From Botrimarina mediterranea (GTDB lineage: Bacteria; Planctomycetota; Planctomycetia; Pirellulales; Lacipirellulaceae), in the NCBI RefSeq assembly GCF_007753265.1, contig NZ_CP036349.1, forward strand, positions 4,063,363 to 4,127,362: DNA of 64,000 nt. The letters run 5' to 3'. The notes under the pieces are model-generated. The model was not told where the DNA came from. It saw nothing but the letters and a program-made list of their open reading frames with translations, and made no database searches. Shown piece after piece: positions 1 to 9,475 of the stretch. The first letter of the stretch is position 1, and every line of letters starts with the position of its first letter. The position numbers and the translations under genes are program-made.

Positions 1-39
1 CAAGGCGGTATTCGCCCAAGGTCATCCACAGCGCCGCCC

Positions 40-861
40 GTGCCGTCCAACATCGTTTCCGCTGATATCTCCGGCCAGTTAGTCATTCTGGGGACCGGGA
101 CTAGCGTCGGCGTGCCGCTGATCGGTTGTGGCTGCCCCGTTTGCACGAGCACCAACCCGAAGAACAACCGCACCCGGTGCAGCGTCATTCTCGGCCTCCC
201 CGAGGGGAACCTACTGATCGACACCGCGCCCGATATGCGCCAGCAGCTGCTGCGTGAGGGGATCGGCTTGGTGCACGCGGTGGCTTACACGCACGAGCAC
301 GCCGACCACCTGTTCGGACTCGATGACCTGCGGCTGATGCAGTTCTACCTCGGCGGGCCGGTGCCGCTGTACTGCGAGGAGTGGACCGAGCAGCGGATCC
401 GCAAGTCGTACGACTACGCGTTCGAGCGCCGCCCGAACCTGCACAGCGGCGCGGTTCCGGAGTTGCAGTTCGAACGGATTGGCCCCGCCGACGGGGGCTG
501 GCCCCCCTTCGACGTGCTCGGCGCCCGCCTTATCGCCGTGCGGCAGCAACACGGCCCGAACTTCAGCACGCTGGGGTTCCGCATCGGCAACGTCGCCTAC
601 TGCACGGACCTCAACGCGATGCCCGACGCCAGCAAGGAGCTGCTGCATGGCCTCGACGTGCTGATCCTCGACGCGCTGCGCGAGACGGGCCACTCGACAC
701 ACCTCAGCTTGCCGGAAGCGATCTCGCTCGCTGAGGAGCTCGAGCCCAAGCAGGTCTATTTCACGCACATGTCGCACGACCTTGAGCACGAAGCGACCAA
801 CGCCGCCCTGCCAGCAGGGATGGCCCTGGCGTACGACGGCCTGCGCGTGCCGCTGACTTAG
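40..861 (+). CDS. MBL-fold metallo-hydrolase, PhnP-like cyclic phosphodiesterase family
   Basis: A metallo-beta-lactamase-fold hydrolase of about 273 aa. The N-terminus carries GTGTSVGVP followed by the cysteine motif GCGCPVC, typical of PhnP (phosphoribosyl cyclic phosphate phosphodiesterase) and related cytoplasmic hydrolases. The metal-binding motif HEHADH sits near residue 85, a second metal Asp lies in YCTDLNAM, and a late His lies in FTHMSHD. PhnP works in phosphonate degradation, but no phn genes are nearby, so the substrate is unknown and 'MBL-fold phosphodiesterase' is the safe call. The GTG at 40 is the first start visible, but the frame stays open to the window edge, so the true start may lie upstream. 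Confidence 0.85.
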   Translation: MPSNIVSADISGQLVILGTGTSVGVPLIGCGCPVCTSTNPKNNRTRCSVILGLPEGNLLIDTAPDMRQQLLREGIGLVHAVAYTHEHADHLFGLDDLRLMQFYLGGPVPLYCEEWTEQRIRKSYDYAFERRPNLHSGAVPELQFERIGPADGGWPPFDVLGARLIAVRQQHGPNFSTLGFRIGNVAYCTDLNAMPDASKELLHGLDVLILDALRETGHSTHLSLPEAISLAEELEPKQVYFTHMSHDLEHEATNAALPAGMALAYDGLRVPLT

Positions 862-1015
862 GGCCTGGCGCAGAAGGGATCGCACGGACAAAGGCGCCCC
901 TGTTTGCTTGAGAAGAACGCGGGGCTGGTTTAGGCTGGAAGGGTTCTGCAAACGCTTGCAGTCCCGGTCGGCGCCGAGGTCCCACCCGCGCCTGCGCTTG
1001 TCCTGCATTTCCGCC

Positions 1016-3583
1016 ATGCGTCTCCCCACCACGATCGCTCACGGCGTCTTTGGCGCCGCCGCCTTCGCGGTTGCCTCGCTCGCGCTGGGCCAAGCGCAGC
1101 CCAACCTGCTGCTCAATCCAAGCTTCGAGTCCGGCGCGACCGCTTGGCTCGTGAGCGGGCCGGCGCAAGTGCAAGAGGCCGAATGGGCCGCCGGGGCCGG
1201 AATGCGTGGCGTCTGGGTCCGTGGCTTTAATCCGGGCTTCGCGTCGGTGTCGCAAGCGGTCACGGCGCCAAGCGCCGGTGACTACGTATTGCTCTACAAG
1301 TCGAAGGTCGAGGAGAACTACTTTGCCGCCGCGGACAGCCTTCACGTTGATCTCACCGGGCCAGCGTCTTCGGTCGGACGCGCCTACTCCGCCGCCGACG
1401 CGGGCGGCTATCGGACCAACGCCTTGAAGCTGTCGGGCGTGCAGGCGGGCCAGCAACTGTCCGTAGGGGCGTACGCTTCGCATGTCGGCGGGACGGGGGC
1501 CCTGCGATCGGCGTTTGTCGATAACTTCTACCTCGGCAAGTCGACCAACCTGCGGAGCACGCCGCTGTTCGACGGTGAGCGACGTGACTTCGATAATCAG
1601 GGCGCCCTCGTCAACTACTTCGGCGGCGGCTTCAGCGCCGGCAGCACCGGCGGCGTCACGCGTCAGTCGAGCGTCGTTCGCAGCGGTAGCGCTGCTTACC
1701 GCGTCGACCTCGGCGCGATGACCGCTGGGCAGTCGAAGTTCTTCCAGACCTTCGCCACCGAACTCAAGAGCGCTAGCCAGCGCAACACGCGCGACCTCGG
1801 TTACTTCGACGCGTTCGAGACCTACGTCCGCAACGACACGGGCTCGCCGCTCACGGTGACGCTCGAACTCAAGGACTATCGCGACTCGCTCGCCCACTCG
1901 GCCACCAAGGACTTCGTCGTCCCCGCCGGCGCCGCCTGGTCCCCGATCAGCACGTCGCTCGACCTTACAAGCGGTTGGAACGTCAACGGCTCGCCACAGC
2001 TCGACCAGATGTACGCAATGTCTTTCGGCGTCAGGCCGCAGCAAGGCTTTGCGTCGGGCTCGATCTACTTCGACGACGCCCGGCTTATCGAACCGGGCGC
2101 TGCGATCGACCCACTCACCGCGCCGATCTACGACGTGGCCGAGGCCCTTGCGCAGCGGACGTTCCGCGGCCTCTGGGGGCAGCGCAGCCGGCAGTCGGGC
2201 ATCGTGCCGAACACCTCTATCGACGCCGACACCGGCGCGCTCAACACCACCGCGGGGCTCGTCTGGGCGCTGCCGTCGGCGGTGCGCCGAGGCTGGGTCT
2301 CGCAGACCGAGGCCGACGCCTACATGTCGCAGCTCAGCGACACGCTCGTCCACACGATGGCGGGGACAACGTACCTGCCGAGTCGCTTCGTCGGCCTCGC
2401 GACCGGCGACGCCTACACGGAGGAGAGTTCGATCGACGCGGCGTTCATCGCCCTGGGGATGCAGCTCTACCAGTCGCAGCCCGGCGTTGCGCCCGCGGTG
2501 CAGCAGAAGGTCCACGATACCGTCAACCAGTTCAACTTTGCCGCGTTCGAGGCGAGCGATGGGTGGCGACTAGCGTACTCGGCCGGCGCTGGGTTCTCGT
2601 CGTTCCGCTACAAGGGTTACACGGGCGAGGGCAAGACGATCTCGCTCGCCGCCGAGCTCGCCGACACAAACCACGTCGACCTCGAGGACCAGTGGCACTC
2701 CGACACGCTGCGGACGCGGGACTCGCTGGCCGACGACGACAACGACGTCGTCACATACACCAGCACCGACCACCGCGCGCCATTTGGTCAGGCGCTGGTC
2801 AACCTGTTCGTGGACGTCTCGGACCGCGGCCTCGACACCTATCCCGACGCCAATCTACGCACCAACAGCTGGCAGAACTTCAAAGACTTCGAGGTCGACT
2901 CGGGCGAGTACCTCGCCCAGCAAGACCGCCCTTACTTCTATCAGCCCGACGCGGCTCGCGGCGGGCCGCCCTCGGGCTATAAGGCTTACAGCCTGTACGA
3001 CCTCCACCCCGCAGGAGGCTTCACTAACGAAGACCTCTTCATGCCGTGGAGCGCGACGCTCGCCCTCTTGTCGGGCGACGAGAACGCCGAGTTTGCGCTG
3101 CGGCACCTCTTACAGAGCGACCTGCACGGCCCGCTGGGGATGGCGGATGGCGCCCGCTGGACCACCGGCGCTGAGGGCCCGTCGATCGTCAACGCCCTGC
3201 AAGACAACTGGAACCTGGCCCTCTCGCTGATGGCGTTGATGCGGTACATCGATGGGCCCGAGAGCTCGGCGCATTTCGTCGCCGATCTGCCGCAGGTCTC
3301 CGAAGCGCTCGACAACTTGTTCTTCGAGCAACTGGCGGGCGACTACAACCGCGACGGCGCCGTCACGCAGGCCGACTACGAGGTATGGCGTTCCACCTAC
3401 GGTAGCGGCGACCTCTCGGCCGATGGCAATGGCGACGGCGTCGTCGATGCGGCCGACTACACCGTGTGGCGAGATCGGTTCGCCATCGCGATGGCGAACA
3501 GCGTCGCAACGCCAGAACCGACGGGCGCAGCGCTGGTGCTGTTAGCGATCATCGGTGCGGCTTCTAAGAACCGCCATCACTAG
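1016..3583 (+). CDS. Large secreted PEP-CTERM protein with dockerin-like repeat
   Basis: Exported protein of about 855 aa. I place the start at ATG 1016 because a signal peptide follows directly (GVFGAAAFAVASLALGQA); the frame is open further upstream without a good start. Residues after the signal (NLLLNPSFESGATAW) look like a carbohydrate-binding jelly-roll module. The middle contains a second beta-rich segment, then an alpha-helical part (about residues 365-760) that may be a glycosidase-like toroid; I do not recognise the family. Near the C-terminus are two Ca-binding loops of dockerin type (DYNRDGAVTQADYEVWR and DGNGDGVVDAADYTVWR), then PEPTGAALVLLAIIGA and a basic end, the PEP-CTERM sorting signal. 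Probably surface or exopolysaccharide associated. The TAG stop is contributed by the repeat that begins at 3581. Confidence 0.85.
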   Translation: MRLPTTIAHGVFGAAAFAVASLALGQAQPNLLLNPSFESGATAWLVSGPAQVQEAEWAAGAGMRGVWVRGFNPGFASVSQAVTAPSAGDYVLLYKSKVEENYFAAADSLHVDLTGPASSVGRAYSAADAGGYRTNALKLSGVQAGQQLSVGAYASHVGGTGALRSAFVDNFYLGKSTNLRSTPLFDGERRDFDNQGALVNYFGGGFSAGSTGGVTRQSSVVRSGSAAYRVDLGAMTAGQSKFFQTFATELKSASQRNTRDLGYFDAFETYVRNDTGSPLTVTLELKDYRDSLAHSATKDFVVPAGAAWSPISTSLDLTSGWNVNGSPQLDQMYAMSFGVRPQQGFASGSIYFDDARLIEPGAAIDPLTAPIYDVAEALAQRTFRGLWGQRSRQSGIVPNTSIDADTGALNTTAGLVWALPSAVRRGWVSQTEADAYMSQLSDTLVHTMAGTTYLPSRFVGLATGDAYTEESSIDAAFIALGMQLYQSQPGVAPAVQQKVHDTVNQFNFAAFEASDGWRLAYSAGAGFSSFRYKGYTGEGKTISLAAELADTNHVDLEDQWHSDTLRTRDSLADDDNDVVTYTSTDHRAPFGQALVNLFVDVSDRGLDTYPDANLRTNSWQNFKDFEVDSGEYLAQQDRPYFYQPDAARGGPPSGYKAYSLYDLHPAGGFTNEDLFMPWSATLALLSGDENAEFALRHLLQSDLHGPLGMADGARWTTGAEGPSIVNALQDNWNLALSLMALMRYIDGPESSAHFVADLPQVSEALDNLFFEQLAGDYNRDGAVTQADYEVWRSTYGSGDLSADGNGDGVVDAADYTVWRDRFAIAMANSVATPEPTGAALVLLAIIGAASKNRHH

Positions 3584-3860
3584 AGCGTTCTTCAATTTGC
3601 CGTAGCGTTTCGCACAGAGGCGCTGAGACAGCAGAGTTGGATGACTTGAAGACTCACGCAAAAGCGCGAAGTCGCGAAGGGCACGCAAGTGCGCGTTCGT
3701 CTGCCGTTGCGGTCCTTCTTCTACCGATCCTTAGCTTCGCGTCTTAGCGGCTTTGCGTGAGTGTTCATCGCAGGCATTCTACGTCTCGGCGTCTCTGCGC
3801 GAAACTTCCCGCACAGTCGCTTAAGGCTAGAATCGCTACCCCTATGTGAAGCACGCTCTA
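3581..3860. repeat. MITE-like palindromic element, copy 1
   Basis: A 280-bp segment whose ends are inverted repeats: TAGAGCGTTCTTCA at the left matches the complement of TGAAGCACGCTCTA at the right, extending to about 26 bp with mismatches. Inside is a second palindrome built on ACTCACGCAAAAGCGCGAAG paired with GCGGCTTTGCGTGAGT. A related copy lies at 40319-40606. The TA at each end would fit a TA target duplication as made by IS630/Tc1-type transposases, but no transposase gene is inside. The first three bases form the stop codon of the upstream gene. Confidence 0.65.
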
Positions 3861-3869
3861 AATGAAATG

Positions 3870-3952
3870 TGGGAGGCGTCTCCCGACGCCGATTACGCGC
3901 ACCATACCGATTCGGAATGGATACCGTTATCGCCGTCGGGAGACGCCTCCCT
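3870..3952 (+). repeat. 85-bp REP-like palindrome, copy A
   Basis: Inverted repeat with arms GGGAGGCGTCTCCCGACGCC and its complement around a conserved loop (GCGCACCATACCGATTCGGA). Each arm is itself a small hairpin preceded by GGAG, the layout of REP sequences. Four further copies: 15724-15809, 24241-24325, 29085-29169 (loop reversed) and 57729-57812. This copy sits ten bases after the MITE-like element and just downstream of the prc stop. Confidence 0.75.
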
Positions 3953-3982
3953 CCGATTTCTGTCGAAGGCGATCTCCGCCGC

Positions 3983-6208
3983 TCACCGCGCCACGGCGAG
4001 CTTGCTCGCCAGTAGCGTGCGGATGTAATCGACCGTGATCGCCATCGCCTCTTTGTTGTAGTGGTCCTCGATGTCGAAGACCGGGCGGTCCGAGTCGTTC
4101 AACTCTTCGCTGATCTCTTCGGTCTCCTTGTCCGCGTCGAGTTGCTTACGCTCGGCGAGGAACTCCTCGAGGTTGAGCGAGATCTCGGTGCGGTCCTTCT
4201 GGGTCTCATACTTGTCGATGCGGCGGATGTCTTCGCTGAATTCCTTCGAAGCGGCGACGCGCTCGTCTGACTGCCGTTGGAGGTGGTTGGCGATCTCGGA
4301 GCCCGCCATGCCGTGGAAATCGTGCCGCAGCGGTCGGACGCGGTCGAACGCCAGGGCAAAGTCCATCTCCGCCTCGGTGATCCCCTTGAGGTGGTCCGTC
4401 AGGCACGGGATCTTCACGTCGGCGAGCACGCCGCGGTTTTGGGTGCTGTCGCCGCCGGGGCGGTAGAACTGCTGGATGGTCAGCTTCAACGCCCCGAGCT
4501 TGGAGTTGCCGAGCAGACGCTCGCCGAGGTCGAACAGCTGTTGCACCGTCCCCTTCCCGTGCGAGGACTCGTCGCCGACGACGATGCCGCGGCCGTAGTC
4601 CTGGATGGCGCCGGCGAAGATCTCGCTCGCCGAGGCGCTGAAGCGGTTGGATAGCACCACGAGCGGTCCGTCCCACTTCATGCCGGGGAGTTCGTCCGAG
4701 TAAGGCGTGACGCGGCCGTCGGTTCCCTTCACCTGGACGACGGGGCCCTGATCGATGAAGAGGCCGGTGAGGTTGACCGCCTCGGTCAGTGAGCCGCCGC
4801 CGTTGAAGCGGAGGTCGACGACCACCGCATCGATCGGCCTTCCGGCCTGGCGTTCGGCCTCGAATCCGTCGAGCAACCGGCGGACGTCGCGGGTGGCGCT
4901 CTTGAAGTCGGGGATGCCGGCGCGGGCGCCGTCCATGTCCATGTAGAAGCTCGGCAGATCGATGACGCCGATACGGTAAGGGCGCCCGTCGGGCTTCTCG
5001 CCGGTCTCGATGATCGCGCTGCGGGCCTCTTGGTTCTTTAGTTCGATGCGGTCACGAGTGATGACGTACTCGACGATCTGGTTGGGGTTCTCGACCGGCT
5101 TCACTTGCAGACGAACGACCCGGCCGCGCTTGCCGCGGATGAGCTTCACCACGTCGTTGAGCTTCATGTCGACGATGTCTTCGATCGGCCCATCGGTGTC
5201 TTGGCCGACGCCGATGATGGTGTCGCCTTTCTTGAGCGAGCCCTCGGTGTCGGCGGCGCCGCCGGCGATGATCTCGGCGACTTCGGTGTAGCCGTCGACG
5301 CTACGCAGCGACGCGCCGATGCCGTCGAGCTCCAGTCGCATCTGGATGTTGAAGTTATCGAGAGTCTCCGGCGACATGTAGCTGGAGTGGGGGTCGAAGC
5401 TGCTGGTCATCGCCGTGACGTACAGCTCCAGCAGCTCGTCGCTCGAGGTCTGTTCCCAACGCTTGGCGAGCGAACTGTACCGCTTGCGCAGACGGTCCTT
5501 TGCCTCGTTGAGCTTCGGGCCCGAGTCCTCGGGGAACTCGACGTGCTCGCCGACTTTCCAGCCGAGATTCTGCAGCGGGTCGATGGGATTGACGACGTTC
5601 TCGACGAGCTCGGGCTCGGCTTCGGAGAGCTTGATCATCAGGTCGAACTTGACTCGCTTGCGCCAGCGCTCGTCGGCCTCCTCGGGCGTCCTGGCGTAGG
5701 TCGCGGTATCGGCGTCGGTGACCATCGTCTCCTCGACCGTGAAGTCGTGCTCGGCGTCGACCCACTTCAGCGCGGTTGCGGCGCGCTCTTCGACGCGGGC
5801 GAGGAAGACCGCGAAGACCTCGTGAGGGAAGTCGATCTTGGTCTGACGGAACTGGTCGTCGAGCTTGTCGCGGTCTTTGGCGAAGGCGTCGATGTCGGAC
5901 TGGTAGAAGTAGAGCTTGAGCGGGTCGAGCGTCTCGAGGAACGCGTCGAAGGCGCGCGCGGACATCTCGTCGTCCACCGCGTGCTTTGAGATATGCTTCC
6001 GCTCGAGCTCGCGCCGCACGAGCATCACGATCGTGTTGTCGGTGCGGGTCGGCGGCTCGGGCCGCGCCAAAGCCGGCGCGACGATCACCGCGACGCCGAG
6101 GGCGACCAGGCCGGCCGAGGTCGTCCAGCCCCACCGCCTTGGGCGCGGCGAGGCGATCGCTTGTGAGGGGGAAGACAAGGGACGCGCGCGGCGGGTTGAA
6201 TCGGTCAT
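3983..6208 (-). CDS. prc: Carboxy-terminal (tail-specific) processing protease, S41 family
   Basis: Periplasmic protease that cleaves proteins from their C-termini; in E. coli Prc/Tsp matures FtsI and controls MepS. The start at ATG 6208 (MTDSTRRARP) gives 741 aa with an N-terminal membrane anchor or signal (SAGLVALGVAVIVAPALA). Then come the Tsp N-terminal helical domain, a PDZ domain (around GDTIIGVGQDTDGPIEDIVD), the S41 catalytic core with the nucleophile in SASASEIFAGAIQDYGRG and the general-base Lys in SSHGKGTVQ, and the C-terminal Tsp domain (KYETQKDRTEISLNLEEF). Length fits the long Prc type rather than the short CtpA type. It stands alone, transcribed away from the PEP-CTERM gene. 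Confidence 0.93.
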   Translation of the reverse strand: MTDSTRRARPLSSPSQAIASPRPRRWGWTTSAGLVALGVAVIVAPALARPEPPTRTDNTIVMLVRRELERKHISKHAVDDEMSARAFDAFLETLDPLKLYFYQSDIDAFAKDRDKLDDQFRQTKIDFPHEVFAVFLARVEERAATALKWVDAEHDFTVEETMVTDADTATYARTPEEADERWRKRVKFDLMIKLSEAEPELVENVVNPIDPLQNLGWKVGEHVEFPEDSGPKLNEAKDRLRKRYSSLAKRWEQTSSDELLELYVTAMTSSFDPHSSYMSPETLDNFNIQMRLELDGIGASLRSVDGYTEVAEIIAGGAADTEGSLKKGDTIIGVGQDTDGPIEDIVDMKLNDVVKLIRGKRGRVVRLQVKPVENPNQIVEYVITRDRIELKNQEARSAIIETGEKPDGRPYRIGVIDLPSFYMDMDGARAGIPDFKSATRDVRRLLDGFEAERQAGRPIDAVVVDLRFNGGGSLTEAVNLTGLFIDQGPVVQVKGTDGRVTPYSDELPGMKWDGPLVVLSNRFSASASEIFAGAIQDYGRGIVVGDESSHGKGTVQQLFDLGERLLGNSKLGALKLTIQQFYRPGGDSTQNRGVLADVKIPCLTDHLKGITEAEMDFALAFDRVRPLRHDFHGMAGSEIANHLQRQSDERVAASKEFSEDIRRIDKYETQKDRTEISLNLEEFLAERKQLDADKETEEISEELNDSDRPVFDIEDHYNKEAMAITVDYIRTLLASKLAVAR

Positions 6209-6514
6209 GCCGTAAGAACTCGACGGTTTCGAGCAGCCTGGTCGGAAAAAGACGGCTTCGGGGCGATAAGGACGGTTTCGGCGTCGCCCGATAGGAGGCA
6301 TCACCGCGATTGGTCACCGCGATGAAGATGTCCGGCGGGCGACTCCCGGCTCATTGCCTTAAGCCAAAATCTGCTAACGACTTGCAGCTTATCGGGGAGT
6401 TTCAAACGGGGCAAGATCGCGTATCTGTAACGATCAGGCGCAAGACGCTACGCCGCCCCTAACCCACGCCTACGCCCCAAAGCGCCCGCGGGTTCGCTCC
6501 TTGCATCGGAACGG

Positions 6515-7627
6515 TCATTGCATCGGAACGGTCGGCGCCGCCGGGGCGTCATCGCTGCGACGTTCGTCCCGCCGCAACAACCGCATCAGCCGCCGCGGAT
6601 TCACCTCGATCGACACCGCCGGCTTCTCGGGCGCGTCGGCCGCCTCGACCCGTTCGACAGGGGTGCGGCCCGATTCGACCAAATCCGTCACCGACCAGAA
6701 GGTGCGCCGCCCGCTGGCGTCGAAGTCAGCGGCAGACTCCGAATGCAGCCCGCCGGGGGCGTCGGCCGAGTAAACCGCGGTGCGTTCGGTACGCGACCCG
6801 CTGGGGTGGGTGATCGTCGTTCTGACCTGCCACGAGCGGGTCAGTTGCTCCGCGTAGATGACGGGCAGGCCAAGTCGGCTGACGTTCGCCGTCACGGTCG
6901 ACCCCGGCGTCCCCCCGACCGAGGTCGCCAGGCTGCGGCGCAACACGGCGGGATCGGAACCGACCGCGACCGCTAGCAGCTCTTCTTCGGTCGCCCCCTG
7001 CCCCGTCATGGTCACCCGCCATGTTCGGCACGGCACGACAACCCCGCCCGAACTGATGGTGGTCGGCTCGTCTTCTTCGATCGTTGGCGTCGTCAAGTCG
7101 GCCGATCGGTCGGTCAGCAGCGAGAGGTGACGGCTCTCGACGGCGCCGGGCGTCGCCAGGCCCGCCACGGGCGCGAGGTTCTCGACTTCGAGCGTGTAGG
7201 TTTCTTCGTCAACGGCCACCAGCCGTTCGATGCGCTCAGCGGAACTGACGCCGGCGGACTCGCCGGCGGCGTCAAACGACTCGGTGACGACGCGGAGCCG
7301 CCGCCAAGCGCCGGGCTCGAAACGGGCCCAGGCGTGCGTGCGGCGGAGTTCGGACCAGAGGACGTCGGCCCCGTTGTCTGGTTCGTCCTCGGTCGCGTCC
7401 TCGGCGTTGTTAGGCGACGCGTCTTCGAGCGGGCCGGCTGACATCGGTTCCGCCAGGATGGACGCTTCCTCGGCCGGTTCTGCTGGCGACTCACCGGCCG
7501 GCTCAAGGAGGGGGGCGTCAACGGTCGAGGCTCGGGCCGGCTGCTGGCCCAGCGCGGCGCCGCCGGCCGCAACGCACCAAGCGCCGAAGAGGAGTCGTGG
7601 GATCAGGTGTTCGAAGCGGCGGCGCAT
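6515..7627 (-). CDS. Secreted hypothetical protein
   Basis: About 370 aa with a signal peptide (LIPRLLFGAWCVAAGGAALGQQ), then an acidic low-complexity stretch (residues about 35-90) rich in Glu, Ala and Pro, then a beta-rich domain beginning near LWSELRRTHAWARFEPGAWR. That segment contains the pattern RVVTESFDAAGE and later VVPCRTWRVTMTGQG, seen by me only as planctomycete conserved sequence; no catalytic motif is evident. I chose ATG 7627; a GTG directly before it (7630) is possible. The C-terminus is rich in Arg (LMRLLRRDERR). Periplasmic or envelope location is inferred from the signal only. Function unknown. Confidence 0.7.
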   Translation of the reverse strand: MRRRFEHLIPRLLFGAWCVAAGGAALGQQPARASTVDAPLLEPAGESPAEPAEEASILAEPMSAGPLEDASPNNAEDATEDEPDNGADVLWSELRRTHAWARFEPGAWRRLRVVTESFDAAGESAGVSSAERIERLVAVDEETYTLEVENLAPVAGLATPGAVESRHLSLLTDRSADLTTPTIEEDEPTTISSGGVVVPCRTWRVTMTGQGATEEELLAVAVGSDPAVLRRSLATSVGGTPGSTVTANVSRLGLPVIYAEQLTRSWQVRTTITHPSGSRTERTAVYSADAPGGLHSESAADFDASGRRTFWSVTDLVESGRTPVERVEAADAPEKPAVSIEVNPRRLMRLLRRDERRSDDAPAAPTVPMQ

Positions 7628-7958
7628 CACTGCCTGTCATGGAGGCACGGTTGGGGGGAGTTAGGCTCCGGAGTTTGGCGGAGCCCCGCATTGTAGCCGG
7701 TCGGCGAGCCCGGTTTGAGCCGCTAAACGGACCGGCTACGGAAATCGACCCGCGCCCGTTGGATCCGGGGCTGTCCACTGGACCCGCCCAGACCCGCGCC
7801 AGATCGCCCAGGATGCGTCTTAGCGGACGATTGCGCGCTCGGTGGACAAATGTATCGAACCACTCCAGCGGACGCAAATTCAAGCCATTGAGCAGCCTTC
7901 GCTGAGTTGGACCTGGTTTTCTCGGGATTGGGAGGGCCCAGCCCACGTCCGGGGGGTC
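7628..7958. other. Intergenic region without a recognised gene
   Basis: 331 bp between the stop of the SelA-like gene and the start of the secreted hypothetical on the same strand. It presumably holds the promoter of the latter. I see no strong hairpin with a T-run, no RNA gene and no repeat family shared with the rest of the window. Open frames here lack start signals and look like GC-rich noise. Confidence 0.5.
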
Positions 7959-9377
7959 TCAGGCAGGCGGGGGGGACGCTTCCGAGGACGGTTCACCGCT
8001 GCCGGGGTCGCCGCCGGTTGTGTCACCGCTGGTGGGCCGCTCGGGGCCGATCGCGGCAACCAGGGCGCTGTCCTGGCCCGGGTACACCGTCGAGAGGTCG
8101 AAAACCACCGCGGACTCCGCTATTTCAGCGAGCACGGCCGGCTCACTCGTCGCCAGGCGCGTGCGGAGTGCCTCGGCGTCGCCGCCGGCGGGTTCGACGC
8201 GGATCGCCCAGGTGGCGGCCCCTCGAGCGCTGCTGGGCCGCTCGAAGGCCGCCGCGGCGGCGACCCCCTCGAGGGCGGCGATCCGCGGGGCGAGCCGCTC
8301 GGCCCGCGTCCGCAGGTTCTCCACCGGAGCGTCGAGCAGCTGGTGCAGCGGGTGGGTGAACCGCAGGTCGCCGGGCTTCTCGAACAGCCGCAGCGTCGCC
8401 CCGAGGGCCGCATCAACCGCGGGGTCGATGGCGTCGATCTTCGCCGCCAGCGAGGCGTCCAGTCGCTCCACAGCGGCCTGGGTCCCCACGGCGACGCCGG
8501 CGACCGGACCGCCCACGAGCCCCGCTGCGTCGAAGACGACCAGGTCCGAGCCGCAGGCGGCGAGCTCTTCGACCGTCAGCGACCGGTCGCCGTAGGCGGG
8601 CGTGTCGCGGCGTAACCGGGCGCCGCCGCCGTCGATCAGGACCGTGGCGCCCGCCTGGTGGGCGGCGGCGACCACTTGGGCGAGGAGGTCCGCGTCGGGG
8701 CTGCCGAGAACGGATTGCCTCAGCAACACGCACGCCGCGCCGCCGTCGGGCGAGCCCACGCCCTCCAGCGCCGCTTGGAAATCCCCCGCCGAGGCCGCAT
8801 CAGCGGCGCCGACCTCGCGCAGCGTCGCGCCCGCCCGACGGGCCACCGCGTCGATGCGGACGCCGGGCGCCAGCTCGGTCATGTCGCCGCGGGCGACCAC
8901 GCAGACGCCCCCCGCCGCCAGGGCCTCGATCGCGGAGGCGATGGCCTGCGGCCGTGAGTTGAGGACCTTGCCGCGTTCGGCGCCGACGAGTTTGGCGGCG
9001 ATCGGCGCGGCGCTTTGGAAAGGCCCCTGGCGGAAGCCGTCCGCGGCGACGCGGGCGGCCTGGATCGCGGCGGCGGCGATCGGCGGGCGGAGCGTCGGCG
9101 CCAGGAAGTACGCGCCCGTCGCGTTGACGCACGAGGCGCTGGAGGTCGGCCGCGGGAACTCCAGCTGGCGGATCAAGCGGTCCAGCAGCTCGCCGGCGCC
9201 GAGCGACGGCAGCCCCTCGGTGCGGCGGGCGATCTCGGCGCCGAGGCTGTGGATCGCCCCGCGGAGCTGCACCACCGCGGTCGAGCGGTTCACCCGGTCG
9301 ATCGTCTTAGCGACGCGGGGGTGCTCGAGCAACTCCTCGATCGAGGGGAGCTGCGAGAGGAATTCGGGACGGGACAT
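7959..9377 (-). CDS. SelA-like PLP-fold protein lacking the catalytic lysine
   Basis: 472 aa, resembling L-seryl-tRNA(Sec) selenium transferase. The N-terminus has the SelA signature (LPSIEELLEHPRV, then LINATG-like CVNATG near residue 84), and the fold-type-I core follows, including the Asp-bearing strand VLIDGGG. In SelA the PLP lysine lies in GDKLLGGPQAG; here the aligned segment at residues 282-294 is FDAAGLVGGPVAG, with Gly286 at the lysine position. The Asn/Ala-rich loop that contacts PLP in SelA is also changed (NSRPQAIASAIEAL). The C-terminal domain is present, ending in a Ser/Gly/Pro tail. No selB, selC or selenoprotein gene is in view. Probably a degenerate paralog with a non-catalytic or altered role; true SelA function is unlikely. 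Confidence 0.75.
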   Translation of the reverse strand: MSRPEFLSQLPSIEELLEHPRVAKTIDRVNRSTAVVQLRGAIHSLGAEIARRTEGLPSLGAGELLDRLIRQLEFPRPTSSASCVNATGAYFLAPTLRPPIAAAAIQAARVAADGFRQGPFQSAAPIAAKLVGAERGKVLNSRPQAIASAIEALAAGGVCVVARGDMTELAPGVRIDAVARRAGATLREVGAADAASAGDFQAALEGVGSPDGGAACVLLRQSVLGSPDADLLAQVVAAAHQAGATVLIDGGGARLRRDTPAYGDRSLTVEELAACGSDLVVFDAAGLVGGPVAGVAVGTQAAVERLDASLAAKIDAIDPAVDAALGATLRLFEKPGDLRFTHPLHQLLDAPVENLRTRAERLAPRIAALEGVAAAAAFERPSSARGAATWAIRVEPAGGDAEALRTRLATSEPAVLAEIAESAVVFDLSTVYPGQDSALVAAIGPERPTSGDTTGGDPGSGEPSSEASPPPA

Positions 9378-9475
9378 TGGGGCGCGAGTCCGGCGGGGGA
9401 GCGGTCAACCGTGTCCACCGGTTGTAGACCGCCGTCCCCTGCTGTCAAAGCGCCGCTGTGGCGGATTCATCCCTC

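Noticed and set aside
211-2515. Long open frames on the minus strand opposite the first two genes
   Set aside because: GC-rich antisense frames with Arg/Ala/Val-rich low-quality translations and no family signature; the plus-strand genes have clear motifs.
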